Below the pieces are notes generated by a model, which saw only the letters and a list, made by a program, of their open reading frames with translations, was not told the DNA's origin and searched no databases. From an uncultured Hyphomicrobiales bacterium (GTDB taxonomy: Bacteria > Pseudomonadota > Alphaproteobacteria > Rhizobiales > Beijerinckiaceae), in the NCBI GenBank assembly GCA_903825465.1, contig CAIKAR010000030.1, positions 124,001 to 188,000 on the forward strand: a DNA stretch of 64,000 bases, given 5' to 3'. Of this stretch, positions 1 through 9,352 are shown one piece after another. Position numbers and translations under genes: made by a program. Numbering within the stretch: position 1 is the first letter of the stretch; the number at the start of each line of letters is the position of its first letter.

Positions 1-203
1 CCGGATCTCAGCGCTTCAAACGCTTCGGCGTCCCTGACGCGGTCGAACACCGTGCGCATGAAAAACACGGAGGTTTCCGAGTCGTCGAACTGTTGAGCGT
101 CAACAATGTTGCAGTCGTGTTCGAACAGATACGTCGAAACGGCTGAAACAATGCCCGGCGTGTTCGGACACGACAAGGCGAGGACATATTGCTCGTCGGA
201 CAT
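1..203 (-). CDS. purU: Formyltetrahydrofolate deformylase, N-terminal part (cut by window edge)
   Basis: Only the first 67 codons are inside the window; the gene continues past the left edge. The visible residues form the N-terminal ACT-type domain of PurU (SCPNTPGIVSAVSTYL, then NIVDAQQFDD and FFMRTVF). By family knowledge PurU hydrolyses 10-formyltetrahydrofolate to formate and tetrahydrofolate in the cytosol, feeding purine synthesis and one-carbon balance. The catalytic formyltransferase-like domain lies outside the window, so activity cannot be judged. The start is the ATG at 203. It is transcribed in the same direction as bioF-bioD but is separated from bioD by 111 bp, so co-transcription is possible and unproven. 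Confidence 0.88.
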   Translation of the reverse strand, partial: MSDEQYVLALSCPNTPGIVSAVSTYLFEHDCNIVDAQQFDDSETSVFFMRTVFDRVRDAEAFEALRS

Positions 204-314
204 GGCTGGGCCTTGCGAAGCTATGGATTACCGCGTCTCGCACGGGTGAACGCGTGGTTCAAGCCCGAACTTCGTCCATTGACGACGCGGGAAAGAACCC
301 ATCGCGCGAGCGTT

Positions 315-1001
315 TCAGGTGGGACGGACGGCAAAGCCGCAAGCCCCGGCAAAGCGGGCGAAATCGGCGTGGCCGGCGCCTCGTCGAATGCCTTGAACTT
401 CGACGCCCGGCAGGAAACGGCGAAGGGATTCAATCGTCAATCCTAGTCCGATCGAGCCCCCTTCGGATTCGTTGACGCCCACCACGCGTAAATCGACTCC
501 GGCGGAGCGAATGGCGGAGACCGCGGTCAAGGCGTGGCTGATCGCGCCGAGATAAGTTCCCGCCACAAGCGCCGCGGGAATCTTCAACGCCTTTATCACA
601 TCCAGCCCAGTCCCGTCGTTGGCGATGGGCGACATCACGCCGCCAACGCCCTCTATCAACAAAGGGCCTTTCGATTCCGCGATTTTGGCGCGGCAAAAGG
701 CGACAATCTCGGCAACCGAGAGCCTTCGCCCCTCCTTGGGCGCCGCGAGGTCCGGCGCGAGAGGCGCCGCAAACCGGAACGGCGAAATAGCGTGGATCGC
801 GTCGGGCGAAATCGCGCCGCCCATGGCCGACAGCAGCAAGCCGGGATCGCTCACGGCCGCCTTCCCTGGATCAAACCCGCTAACAACGGGCTTGATCGCT
901 CGCGCGTCGAAACCGTTTCGCCGCATGATCTGCAACAGCCGCGCGACGACGAATGTCTTGCCGATGTCCGTCCCGGTGCCTGTGACAAACACCGTGCTCA
1001 T
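315..1001 (-). CDS. bioD: ATP-dependent dethiobiotin synthetase
   Basis: 228 aa, the normal family length. BioD carboxylates 7,8-diaminopelargonic acid with CO2 and ATP to form the ureido ring of dethiobiotin. The P-loop is at residues 8-16 (GTGTDIGKT), the substrate lysine motif IKPVVSG is around K37, and the EGVGG switch segment is at 117-121. The ATG at 1001 overlaps the bioF stop codon by 4 bp, which indicates translational coupling in a bioF-bioD operon. Nothing is truncated or missing. Confidence 0.95.
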   Translation of the reverse strand: MSTVFVTGTGTDIGKTFVVARLLQIMRRNGFDARAIKPVVSGFDPGKAAVSDPGLLLSAMGGAISPDAIHAISPFRFAAPLAPDLAAPKEGRRLSVAEIVAFCRAKIAESKGPLLIEGVGGVMSPIANDGTGLDVIKALKIPAALVAGTYLGAISHALTAVSAIRSAGVDLRVVGVNESEGGSIGLGLTIESLRRFLPGVEVQGIRRGAGHADFARFAGACGFAVRPT

Positions 1002-2146
1002 GGGCGCAAATCATTCGTCAATCGCCGCAGCGCCGCCGCCAGCCGGTCGATCTCCGCTTCGGGATGCGCCGATGTGAACGTGACCCGCAGGCGCGATGTG
1101 CCCTCGGGAACCGTGGGCGGCCTAATCGCGCTGACAAGAAAGCCCTCGTCCTCGAGCGCCCGCGACAACGCCACCGCGCGCCTGGCGTCGCCGACGATCA
1201 GCGGCACGATGGGGCTGACCGCGTCTGGCAAACCCAACGCTGTTGTAAAGCGTTGGGCTTTGGCGAGCGGCGCGGCGACAAGTCCGGGTTCGCTTTCGAT
1301 GACATCGAGCGCCGCGATGGCCGCGCCCGCGCACGCGGGCGGAAGGCCCGTGGTGTAAATGAAGCTCGCGGCGCGCGTCTTGATGAGATCAATCACTGGG
1401 GCCGAGGCGCATACATAGCCGCCATACACCCCGATAGCCTTGGACAAGGTGCCCATTTGCAGCGGGATGTCGTGGCCAACAGTCGACCCGTGGCCCGCGT
1501 TGAGGACGCCGAGGCCGTGGGCGTCGTCCACCAAAAGCCAGGCGTCGCGCTCGCGCGCCAGAGCCTTTAGGTCCTCAAGCGGCGCGAGGTCGCCATCCAT
1601 CGAGAAAACGCCGTCCGTGGCTATCAGGCAGCGCGCGTGTTCCGGCCGGTGAATTGCCAGCAAATCCGAGAGATGGACGAGGTCGTTGTGGCGGAACACA
1701 AGCGTCATCGCCGAGGACAGTTTGGCCCCGGCCCGCATGCAGGAGTGGGCGAGTTCGTCCACGAGCGCCAAATCGTTTTTGCCGACAAGGGTTGGAACAA
1801 TGCCCGAATTGGCAAGATAGCCCGAGCCAAAGACACAGGCCGCCTCCGCGCCTTTGAACGCGGCGAGCCTGTGTTCCAGATCTCCCAAAAGCGGATGGTC
1901 GCCATCGACAAGACGCGAGGCTCCGGCGCCCGCGCCGTAGCGATCGATGGCGGCCTTCGCGGCGGCGCGCACGCGCGGGTCCTGGCTCAAGTTGAGGTAG
2001 TCGTTGGAGCAAAACGAGATCAACCGGCGACCGGCCCGCTCGACATGGATGGAATCGACGCGCGCGGTCGGCTCAAGCCGGCGGCGCAGGCCGCGAGCCT
2101 CAAGCGACGTCAATTTTTCGCGCGCGAATTCGTCGAGGGAGCGCAT
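998..2146 (-). CDS. bioF: 8-amino-7-oxononanoate synthase (KAPA synthase)
   Basis: 382 aa from the chosen start. BioF is a PLP enzyme of the alpha-oxoamine synthase family that condenses pimeloyl thioester with L-alanine to KAPA. Residues visible: FCSNDYL-type N-terminal motif, DDAHG at about 207-211, and the PLP lysine in GTLSKAIG at K236. The reading frame is open further upstream, but those residues do not resemble the family. I chose the ATG at 2146, which has a GGTGG element just upstream; an ATG at 2167 (7 residues longer) is the alternative. It is divergent from bioB and overlaps bioD downstream. Confidence 0.94.
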   Translation of the reverse strand: MRSLDEFAREKLTSLEARGLRRRLEPTARVDSIHVERAGRRLISFCSNDYLNLSQDPRVRAAAKAAIDRYGAGAGASRLVDGDHPLLGDLEHRLAAFKGAEAACVFGSGYLANSGIVPTLVGKNDLALVDELAHSCMRAGAKLSSAMTLVFRHNDLVHLSDLLAIHRPEHARCLIATDGVFSMDGDLAPLEDLKALARERDAWLLVDDAHGLGVLNAGHGSTVGHDIPLQMGTLSKAIGVYGGYVCASAPVIDLIKTRAASFIYTTGLPPACAGAAIAALDVIESEPGLVAAPLAKAQRFTTALGLPDAVSPIVPLIVGDARRAVALSRALEDEGFLVSAIRPPTVPEGTSRLRVTFTSAHPEAEIDRLAAALRRLTNDLRP

Positions 2147-2240
2147 ATTCCACCAGAATCTAGACATCAAGCCGCCATGCCGCCGGCTTGCCCACCATGT
2201 CATAAACAGGCATGTAAGGCGCGACAACCAAGGACCCGAG

Positions 2241-3227
2241 ATGAACGCGATCGACCGATCCACGGCCTTACAGCCGCGCAGCGACTGGACGCGCGGGGAA
2301 ATCCGCGAAATTCACGATCTTCCCTTCCCGGAGCTCCTGTTCCGCGCGCAGGAAATTCACCGGCGTCACTTCGATCCCGCGTCGGTGCAGCTTTCAACCC
2401 TGCTATCGATCAAGACTGGCGGTTGCCCCGAAGATTGCGCCTATTGTCCGCAAAGCGCCCATCACAACACCGGTTTGAAGGCGTCGAAGCTGTTGGATAG
2501 CGAAACGATTCTCGCCGCCGCCAAGGAGGCGCTCGAAGGCGGCGCGTCGCGCTTCTGCATGGGCGCGGCTTGGCGCGCGCCCAAGGACCGCGACATCGCC
2601 AAGCTCGGTGAAATCATATCCGGCGTCAAGGAGCTCGGACTTGAGACTTGCATGACCCTGGGGATGCTTACAGGAAAGCAAGCCCGCGCGCTGAAGGATT
2701 CCGGCCTCGACTATTACAACCACAACCTGGACACGTCGCCGGAGTTCTACGGCGAGATTATTTCAACCCGCACATACGACGAGCGGCTCGACACTCTCGC
2801 CCATGTGCGCGACGCCGGCATGAGCGTCTGCTGCGGCGGCATTGTCGGCATGGGCGAAACCATAGAGGACCGTGTCGGCATGATCCACGCGCTGGCGACA
2901 TTGCCAAAACATCCTGAAAGCGTTCCGATCAACCTGCTGGTGCAGGTGAAGGGCACGCCGCTCGAAGGCGCCGCGCGCGTCCATCCAATCGATTTTGTCC
3001 GCGTGATCGCGACCTCGCGCATCGCCATGCCGCGTTCGATGGTGAGGTTGTCGGCGGGCCGCGAGGACATGAGCGACGAGATGCAAGCGCTTTGCTTCTC
3101 CGCCGGCGCCAATTCTATTTTCGCCGGCGAACGGCTGCTGACGACGCCGAACCCAGGCGGCGATGACGACGCCGCGCTGCTGGCCCGCCTTGGCATGAAG
3201 AGCGATGGCCGCTCGCGCGCCGTCTGA
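2241..3227 (+). CDS. bioB: Biotin synthase (radical SAM)
   Basis: 328 aa. BioB inserts sulfur into dethiobiotin, using a [4Fe-4S]/SAM cluster and an auxiliary [2Fe-2S] cluster. The radical-SAM CxxxCxxC motif is C62, C66, C69 ([12 protein letters not shown]), and the [12 protein letters not shown] segment is also present. The frame is open upstream, but the ATG at 2241 has an AAGGA element and matches the family start. The gene is divergent from bioF across about 94 bp that must hold both promoters. The 3' end overlaps bioA by 23 bp. The bio genes are thus split into two divergent pairs rather than one bioBFDA operon. Confidence 0.96.
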   Translation: MNAIDRSTALQPRSDWTRGEIREIHDLPFPELLFRAQEIHRRHFDPASVQLSTLLSIKTGGCPEDCAYCPQSAHHNTGLKASKLLDSETILAAAKEALEGGASRFCMGAAWRAPKDRDIAKLGEIISGVKELGLETCMTLGMLTGKQARALKDSGLDYYNHNLDTSPEFYGEIISTRTYDERLDTLAHVRDAGMSVCCGGIVGMGETIEDRVGMIHALATLPKHPESVPINLLVQVKGTPLEGAARVHPIDFVRVIATSRIAMPRSMVRLSAGREDMSDEMQALCFSAGANSIFAGERLLTTPNPGGDDDAALLARLGMKSDGRSRAV

Positions 3228-4482
3228 TCCCGATTGGCTGACGCGCGGCTTTGGACGCGTCTGGCTGCCTTACGCGCAAATGAAGACCGTGGATTTGCCC
3301 GCGCCTGTCGTGGCGACCCGTGGCTCGCGCATTATCCTTGCCGACGGACGCGTACTCATCGACGGGATCGCGAGCTGGTGGACGGCCTGCCATGGCTACA
3401 ACCACCCGCACATCGCCGAAGCGGTGCGCGCCCAACTTGAAACAGTGCCGCACGTGATGTTCGGCGGCCTAGCGCACGAACCCGCCTACCAACTCGCCGA
3501 GCGGCTGACCGACATGTTGCCGGGCGGCTTGAGCCGCGCGTTCTTCACGGAGTCGGGTTCTGTCGCGGTCGAGGTGGCGATAAAGATGGCGGTCCAATAC
3601 CGCCTCAATAAAGGTGAGCGAGGGCGACACAAAATCTTGAGCTTTCGCGGCGCGTACCATGGCGACACCATAGGAACGATGTCGGTTTGCGACCCTGATG
3701 AAGGCATGCACAGCCTGTTTCGCGGCCTGCTGCCGGAGCAAATCATCGCCAACCTGCCCCGCGACGACGAAAGTTTTTCGGCGCTGCGGGCGACAGTCGA
3801 ACGTCGCGCCGCCGAGCTGACCGCGATCATCGTGGAACCGCTGGTCCAAGGCGCCGGCGGCATGATTTTCCACGATGCAAAAGTGTTACGACGATTGCGG
3901 GCGCTCGCCGACGAATTCGATCTGCTGCTCATTTTCGACGAAATCTTCACTGGTTTCGGCCGTACAGGCGGAATGTTCGCTTGTGTCGAGACGGGCGTGA
4001 CGCCCGACATCGTCACATTGTCGAAAGCGTTGACCGGCGGCGCGCTGCCGCTCGCCGCGACCATTGCGTCAACCAGGGTGTTCGACGCCTTCTGGTCCGA
4101 CGATCCCGGTCACGCGCTGATGCATGGCCCAACTTTCATGGGCAATGCCCTCGCCTGCGCCGCCGCCAACGCGTCGCTCGACTTGTTCGAGACCCAGCCG
4201 CGACTGGCTCAAGCCCGGGCCATTTCCAAACAACTGGCGCGCGAACTCGAATCTTGCCGCGGGTTGAAAGGCGTGCGCGATGTTCGAACGCTTGGCGCCA
4301 TCGGCGTGGTGGAACTCGACCGTCCCGCGGAGCGCGCCGCGCTGATGCGCGGCTTTATTGAGAAAGGCGTCTGGATCAGGCCGTTTGGCCATATTGTCTA
4401 TTTAACGCCGGCGCTGACGATTGCCCCCGAGGAACTGAGCCTCTTGACCGGCGCGATCGCGGATGTCCTCGCTTCGTCTTGA
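3205..4482 (+). CDS. bioA: Adenosylmethionine-8-amino-7-oxononanoate aminotransferase
   Basis: 425 aa, class III aminotransferase of usual length. BioA transfers the amino group from SAM to KAPA, giving 7,8-diaminopelargonic acid. Key features: [12 protein letters not shown] near 58-68 (substrate region), [12 protein letters not shown] at 114-125, [12 protein letters not shown] at 244-255, and the PLP-binding K274 in TLSKALTGG. The ATG at 3205 lies inside the end of bioB, so the two are translationally coupled. With bioB, bioF and bioD this completes the four late steps of biotin synthesis; no early pimelate genes such as bioC or bioH are recognisable nearby. Confidence 0.95.
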   Translation: MAARAPSDPDWLTRGFGRVWLPYAQMKTVDLPAPVVATRGSRIILADGRVLIDGIASWWTACHGYNHPHIAEAVRAQLETVPHVMFGGLAHEPAYQLAERLTDMLPGGLSRAFFTESGSVAVEVAIKMAVQYRLNKGERGRHKILSFRGAYHGDTIGTMSVCDPDEGMHSLFRGLLPEQIIANLPRDDESFSALRATVERRAAELTAIIVEPLVQGAGGMIFHDAKVLRRLRALADEFDLLLIFDEIFTGFGRTGGMFACVETGVTPDIVTLSKALTGGALPLAATIASTRVFDAFWSDDPGHALMHGPTFMGNALACAAANASLDLFETQPRLAQARAISKQLARELESCRGLKGVRDVRTLGAIGVVELDRPAERAALMRGFIEKGVWIRPFGHIVYLTPALTIAPEELSLLTGAIADVLASS

Positions 4483-4530
4483 CCCCCGCGGCGGCGCTCG
4501 CCTATCAATTGGGCGGCGGAGATATCGGAA

Positions 4531-5352
4531 ATGAAAGTCGCGGCTATCCAGATGAATTCCGGCGCTGACAAGTCCGCCAATCTCGATCAAGCGCGCGGGC
4601 TGATCGAAGACGTCGTCGCGAAGGAAAAGCCCGACTGGATTTGCCTGCCGGAGGTCTTCGACCACATGGGCGGCGACCGCGCCCAGAAGCGCGCCGCGGC
4701 GGAGACATTGCCCGGCGGCCCCGCCTACAAGCTGATGAGCGGCCTCGCCAGAACGCACGGCGTGTTCATCCACGCGGGTTCAATCCTCGAAAAGATCGAA
4801 GGCGAAGAACGGCTCGGCAACACAACCGTGGCGTTCGACCGCGACGGCGCCGAAGTCGCGCGTTACCGCAAGATTCACATGTTCGACATCACCGCGCCCG
4901 ACGGCGCGCAATACAATGAATCCGCCAGCTACAAACCCGGAGACGCCATCGCGACATACGATTGCGAAGGCGTCACCGTCGGCTGCTCGATCTGCTACGA
5001 TCTGCGTTTTCCCAATTTGTTTCAGGCCTTGGCGGATCGCGGCGCCGAGATGATCGCGCTGCCCGCAGCCTTCACTCTGCAGACCGGCAAGGACCACTGG
5101 GAGGTTCTGATCCGGGCGCGCGCCATCGAGACCGAGGCTTATTTCTGCGCTTCGGCGCAAACTGGAACACATATGCAGGGCAACGAGCCCCGCGCGACAT
5201 GGGGCCATTCAATGATCGTCGATCCCTGGGGCCACGTCACGGCGCGGGCGAGCGACGGCGTTGGCTGGACCGCGGGACGCGTCGATATCGAGCGCGTGAA
5301 AAAAGTTCGCGCCATGATTCCCGTGGCGAAACACAAGAAAACCCTTTCCTGA
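4531..5352 (+). CDS. Carbon-nitrogen hydrolase (Nit1/Nit2-type amidase)
   Basis: 273 aa nitrilase-superfamily protein. The Glu-Lys-Cys triad is visible as E41 (CLPEVF), K114 (RYRKIHMFD) and C155 (CSICYDLRF). The pattern fits the Nit1/Nit2 branch, whose known members hydrolyse deaminated glutathione or omega-amides such as alpha-ketoglutaramate. The exact substrate cannot be read from sequence. It sits 48 bp after bioA on the same strand and may be read from the same transcript, but a biotin role is not implied. The ATG at 4531 follows a GGAGATATCGGAA ribosome-binding region. Confidence 0.85.
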   Translation: MKVAAIQMNSGADKSANLDQARGLIEDVVAKEKPDWICLPEVFDHMGGDRAQKRAAAETLPGGPAYKLMSGLARTHGVFIHAGSILEKIEGEERLGNTTVAFDRDGAEVARYRKIHMFDITAPDGAQYNESASYKPGDAIATYDCEGVTVGCSICYDLRFPNLFQALADRGAEMIALPAAFTLQTGKDHWEVLIRARAIETEAYFCASAQTGTHMQGNEPRATWGHSMIVDPWGHVTARASDGVGWTAGRVDIERVKKVRAMIPVAKHKKTLS

Positions 5353-5375
5353 AATTCGCGAGCCGGAGAGCCTCC

Positions 5376-6392
5376 GTGGCAAAGACCAAAGATCGTTTCA
5401 ACCTCGCGAAAATGCTGTCGCCCGACGCGAAGCGCGACGACGAAATGCAGACGCTGTTCGACCGGAACACCGAGCAAGACCACGCGGCGGGCATGCCCGA
5501 CCTGAACACCATTCCAATACAGGAATCGCGCCTATGGCGCGCCAAACAGGCGCTGCGTGTCAACGTGGACCTGCCGGAGGTCGAAAGCGTGGAGCGGCTG
5601 CGGGCACCCGGGGTCAAGGACGCGCCGGACGTGGTCTGCGACCTCTATACGCCGCGCGACGCGAAATCAGGCTGCACACTTTATCTGCACGGCGGCGGCT
5701 GGGCTTTCGGCGACATCGATTCACATGCGCGGATGGCGCGCCTGCTCGCGGTCGAAACCGGCCGGCGCGTGCTCTACGCCGATTACCGCCTCGCCCCGGA
5801 AACGCCCTATCCCGGTCCGCTGGATGACAGCGTCGCGGCCTGGCGCTGGATCGTCGGCAAAAGCCAGAGAGACGCCGATTTCAAGGGGCCGCTCGGTGTC
5901 TCTGGAGACAGCGCGGGCGCCAATCTAAGCGTCGCCATCATGCTCCATGAGATGGAATTGGGGCGGCCGACGCCGCACATCGGACTATTGTTCTACGGCG
6001 TCTACGACGACGACACCGAAAGTCCGTCATATCTGCGCTTTGCGACGGGTTACGGACTCGCGCGGCCCGGCATGATGAAATTTTGGTCGTGGTACGCGCC
6101 AAGCAACGCCCATGGACAGCCCCGCGAAGACCAATTGCTGTGCCCAGTGCGCGCGAGCTCCGCTTCTTTGGCGAAGCTGCCTCCTCTCTATCTCAACGCG
6201 GCCGGCATGGACCCGCTGATGTGCGACACGCTGAAATTCGCCGAGCGGTTGGAGGACGCCGAGGCGACCTTCGAAGTCAACGTGCACAAAGGTCTGCACC
6301 ATGGCTTCATGCAGCAGACCGGGAAACTCGCCGAAGCGCGGCGCGGCTTGAAGCTGGCGATCGATTTTTATCACAAGCACGCGCCCGGGTAG
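5376..6392 (+). CDS. Alpha/beta hydrolase, hormone-sensitive-lipase-type esterase
   Basis: 338 aa from a GTG at 5376 preceded by GGAGAG; an ATG at 5412 is the alternative. The oxyanion motif HGGG is at 105-108, the nucleophile elbow GDSAG at 177-181 (S179), an acid in GMDPLMCD near 275, and the catalytic His in KGLHHGFM near 308. This is the HSL family of carboxylesterases, which cleave short acyl esters in the cytosol. The gene follows the amidase by 23 bp and so belongs to the bioB-bioA-nit string. A role as pimeloyl-ester hydrolase in place of the unseen bioH is a guess. Confidence 0.82.
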   Translation: MAKTKDRFNLAKMLSPDAKRDDEMQTLFDRNTEQDHAAGMPDLNTIPIQESRLWRAKQALRVNVDLPEVESVERLRAPGVKDAPDVVCDLYTPRDAKSGCTLYLHGGGWAFGDIDSHARMARLLAVETGRRVLYADYRLAPETPYPGPLDDSVAAWRWIVGKSQRDADFKGPLGVSGDSAGANLSVAIMLHEMELGRPTPHIGLLFYGVYDDDTESPSYLRFATGYGLARPGMMKFWSWYAPSNAHGQPREDQLLCPVRASSASLAKLPPLYLNAAGMDPLMCDTLKFAERLEDAEATFEVNVHKGLHHGFMQQTGKLAEARRGLKLAIDFYHKHAPG

Positions 6393-6407
6393 GATCCCGC
6401 GGCCCGC

Positions 6408-7277
6408 TCAGGCTCGCCCGGCTCGGGACTGACCTTCGAGCGCCTGCTTGTTGCCTGGATCAACGACCAACGCGCGCGCGTAGGATTCCCTGGCTTTTGC
6501 CATGTTGTCCTGCTTTTCGTAAGCGAGCCCCAGCCCCGCCCAGGCGTCCGCGCTCCGATTGTTGACGTTGAGACCCGCGTTGAAGTCTTCAATCGCCAGA
6601 TCGTATTTGCCAATCGCCGTCAGACTCTGCCCACGCGAAATATAGGGCGCGGCGGCGAAGGGATCGCGGTCAATAGCGTTGTCGAAATCGGTGATCGCTT
6701 TAGCGTGGTCGCCGTTGCGTTGGTAAATCAGGCCCCGCGCGTGAAACGCTTGCGCGCCTTCGGGATTGAGCCGAATAGCCTGATTTAGGTCGCTCATCGC
6801 CTCGTCGAGACGGCCTCGCGCGCGTAAAAGATTTGCGCGCCCCAAATAGGCCGGCGCATGGTTCGAATTCGCCTGTATAGCGCGGCCGAAATCCGCGAGA
6901 GCCGCGTCGTTTTGATTGATTTGCCGCTCGGCCAACGCGCGGTTGGTGAAGGCAGGCGCATCGTCGGAGCTAATTTTAATGGCTTGCGAGAAATCCGCGA
7001 TCGCTTCCTGATAGCGACCCGCCCGCGCGTAGGCCGCGCCGCGGGTGTTGTAAGCCTTACCGTCGTCGGGATTGCGCTTGATGACTTCGGTGAGCGAAGC
7101 GATATTGTCGGCGAAAGAGGCGTCCGGCGCTTCGTATTCGGCGATCCCCGGTCCGGCCCCAAGCCCGCCGCCATCGATGCCAGCGCCACAGCCGCCCAAT
7201 GCTAACGAAGCGGCGAACGCCAAGAATGCAAGTCCGCGTCGATGGAGGATCGGGTTTGCAGATGAAGCTGCGATCAT
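6408..7277 (-). CDS. Tetratricopeptide repeat lipoprotein
   Basis: 289 aa. From the ATG at 7277 the protein has a basic start, a hydrophobic stretch and a lipobox LALGGC around residue 30, so it is probably lipidated and anchored in a membrane facing the periplasm. The rest is a run of TPR units (for example NPDDGKAYNTRGAAYARAG and PEGAQAFHARGLIYQRNGD) at about 34-residue spacing, roughly six or seven copies. TPR arrays serve as protein-binding scaffolds; the partner is unknown. The frame is open 20 residues upstream, but only the 7277 start gives a proper lipoprotein signal. It converges with the esterase gene across 15 bp. Confidence 0.8.
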   Translation of the reverse strand: MIAASSANPILHRRGLAFLAFAASLALGGCGAGIDGGGLGAGPGIAEYEAPDASFADNIASLTEVIKRNPDDGKAYNTRGAAYARAGRYQEAIADFSQAIKISSDDAPAFTNRALAERQINQNDAALADFGRAIQANSNHAPAYLGRANLLRARGRLDEAMSDLNQAIRLNPEGAQAFHARGLIYQRNGDHAKAITDFDNAIDRDPFAAAPYISRGQSLTAIGKYDLAIEDFNAGLNVNNRSADAWAGLGLAYEKQDNMAKARESYARALVVDPGNKQALEGQSRAGRA

Positions 7278-7420
7278 TTCCAACTCAACTCGTCGAAACC
7301 AACCTAAGTGGGCCAAGTTATTCAAATGACCCGACATACCCTTAACAAAACGAACAAAACATTACCTGAATGAACACGCGTGACGTCGGCGCCGCCCCCC
7401 ACCGCCGAGTGAGTCACGAC

Positions 7421-7663
7421 TTAGCGACGGACGCCAATTTCAGGCTTGGGCTTGGTTGGCAACAAGCCTTCGCGCTGCATTTTTTTACGGGCCAATTTGC
7501 GAGCGCGCCGAATCGCTTCCGCTTTCTCTCGAGCTCGTTTCTCCGACGGCTTCTCATAATGGCCACGAAGCTTCATTTCGCGAAAGATGCCTTCGCGTTG
7601 CATTTTTTTCTTGAGCGCCTTGAGCGCTTGATCGACATTGTTGTCGCGAACGAGAACCTGCAC
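7421..7663 (-). CDS. rpsU: 30S ribosomal protein S21
   Basis: 80 aa, very basic. S21 binds the small subunit near the 3' end of 16S rRNA and assists initiation. The opening [20 protein letters not shown] and the long basic C-terminal helix are typical of the alphaproteobacterial form, which is longer than the roughly 70-residue enterobacterial one. The start is the GTG at 7663, preceded by AAGGA with 7-nt spacing; the frame runs 60 codons further upstream, but that extension is unlike the family. It has its own upstream region of more than 200 bp with two inverted repeats and is not obviously in an operon. Confidence 0.95.
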   Translation of the reverse strand: MQVLVRDNNVDQALKALKKKMQREGIFREMKLRGHYEKPSEKRAREKAEAIRRARKLARKKMQREGLLPTKPKPEIGVRR

Positions 7664-7732
7664 TCGTTGTTCCTTGCGTTTAGGCGCGACCGCGCCCTCG
7701 ATGACAGAAAAATAGCCAACCGGGCGCGTAAC

Positions 7733-7791
7733 GGGGCACCTGTACCGTGCCGAGGCGGATATCAGAGACCGTTGGCGATGTCTAGCCAACG
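7733..7791. repeat. Two inverted repeats upstream of rpsU
   Basis: CGTTGGC (7770-7776) and GCCAACG (7785-7791) form a perfect 7-bp inverted repeat with an 8-nt spacer. GGCAC and GTGCC around 7735-7751 form a second, shorter one. Both lie 70-130 bp upstream of the rpsU GTG, in the likely promoter or 5' untranslated region. They could fold in the leader RNA or be an operator. Function is inferred only from position. Confidence 0.4.
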
Positions 7792-7891
7792 TCCAACGAA
7801 TTTCGGTAAATTCACGAGCTTGCGCCCGCTCCGCCTCCCGCACTAAGCCTCACTCCGCCCGTAAGACGCGTTCCTATCCAAATGAGACCCT

Positions 7892-9349
7892 ATGCGCACC
7901 CCGGATACTTCGACCGCCACCTTTTGGACGCTGCCGAGAGCTGTCGGCGCGGCCGGCGCCGCTCACGCTCTCGCATGGAGCGTGCTGCCACCGTTATATC
8001 TGGGAAATCTTCACACGGACACTGTCGAAGCCTTGTCTTGGGCAAGTCATTGGGATTGGGGCTATTTCAAACACCCGCCCTTGGTGGTCTGGTTGTTCAA
8101 AGCGGCTTTGGCGCTTCCTGGCCGGCGTCTTGTCAACTTTCTCATCATTTCGCAACTATCGGTGCTCATTTCAGCGGCCTTGATCTGGCAAAACGTCCGC
8201 GCGCTAAAAGACGCGGAAGCCGCCGCGGCGGCCGTCTGCCTGTACCTTGCTTCGCCGCCAGCGACCTATTTCGCCGTGCAAATCAACCACAACTCCCTAT
8301 CGATACCGTTTGGCGCGGCCATTCTTTGCTTTGGGATTTTGTTCCTTGAGAAGCGGCGGACGAGAGATATCGCTGTTCTTGGCGTGGTCGTGGGCTTCGC
8401 CCTGCTGACAAAATACCAAACGGCCTTCTTCCCCATGACACTCGCCATTCTCGCGGTCGCCAACCCCAAATATCGGTGGGTCTGGTCGGATTGGCGCGGC
8501 TACGCGGCCGCCCTTCTTGCCTTGTTGATTTTCGCTCCGCACGTGTGGTGGGACTTCAATCACGGTTGGCGAACGCTTCTTTATGCGTCTTCCGATCGTC
8601 CTTTGCGAGGTTGGGCCGACATCGGCCTGAGCCTGAACGAACTGTTCGACGGGATGTTGATGGCCGCCGTGGGACCAGTCTTCTGCTGGTTTATCATGGG
8701 AAGGCCGCGATTGACTAAATCAGACCCGGCCGAGTTCCGACTTGGGGTGGGGATCGCCGCGACGCCCATCGTCATTATGATTTTTCTCGGTTTTCTCAGC
8801 GGACAAGTGCTTCGTCAGGGATGGCTCATTCCGCTCATTCCAAGCGTCGCAATCGGTTTGGGTCTGGCTTTTAAAATCGCCCGGACGGCGTCGCCGAGCG
8901 AACTGGCGATGCGGACAATTTTCGTTTCATATAGCCAGGTTGCGGCTTTCGCGGCGTTTTTGGCCGTCCGCGCCATAACGGGCCATGCGGTCGCCGCGTA
9001 TTCCCTCGATGGCAAAACCCTCGCCTCAAAGATCGAAAGCGAGTGGAGGACCATGCACAAGGGCCCGGTTCCGTGCATGCTGATACCGAACCGCACATTC
9101 GGCTTATCGACGATGCTCTGGTTGAAACCGCTGCCGCAAGTTTTCGATTTGCCAACGTCTCCAAGTCGAGAGGCGGATCTATCGCCGTGCGCCGCATCCG
9201 GAGGCGTGATTCTGACACCGGAAGACACCGCGGCGAACGCCTACCTCGACGCTCAAGGATTGAAGAGCGATTCGGCCTCCGTCACAAACACACCGGCTAT
9301 TGGCGCGAACATTTGGTCGTTCAGAATCTATCAACTTGAGCGCCGATAG
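7892..9349 (+). CDS. Membrane glycosyltransferase, GT39/ArnT-like
   Basis: 485 aa multi-span membrane protein, with hydrophobic segments throughout residues 15-350 and a soluble C-terminal domain. The early acidic loop (NLHTDTVEALSW) and the WDWGYFKHPPLVVW segment match the dolichyl-phosphate-mannose mannosyltransferase/ArnT clan, which moves sugars from polyprenyl-phosphate carriers onto lipids or proteins at the periplasmic face. Acceptor and donor cannot be read. The start is the ATG at 7892. The stop is only 3 bp from the ispG stop on the other strand. GC is lower than in the right half of the window. Confidence 0.75.
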   Translation: MRTPDTSTATFWTLPRAVGAAGAAHALAWSVLPPLYLGNLHTDTVEALSWASHWDWGYFKHPPLVVWLFKAALALPGRRLVNFLIISQLSVLISAALIWQNVRALKDAEAAAAAVCLYLASPPATYFAVQINHNSLSIPFGAAILCFGILFLEKRRTRDIAVLGVVVGFALLTKYQTAFFPMTLAILAVANPKYRWVWSDWRGYAAALLALLIFAPHVWWDFNHGWRTLLYASSDRPLRGWADIGLSLNELFDGMLMAAVGPVFCWFIMGRPRLTKSDPAEFRLGVGIAATPIVIMIFLGFLSGQVLRQGWLIPLIPSVAIGLGLAFKIARTASPSELAMRTIFVSYSQVAAFAAFLAVRAITGHAVAAYSLDGKTLASKIESEWRTMHKGPVPCMLIPNRTFGLSTMLWLKPLPQVFDLPTSPSREADLSPCAASGGVILTPEDTAANAYLDAQGLKSDSASVTNTPAIGANIWSFRIYQLERR

Positions 9350-9352
9350 CGC

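Noticed and set aside
2004-2240. 79-residue N-terminal extension of bioB
   Set aside because: It overlaps the bioF start region, is unlike biotin synthases, and the ATG at 2241 has a proper ribosome-binding site.
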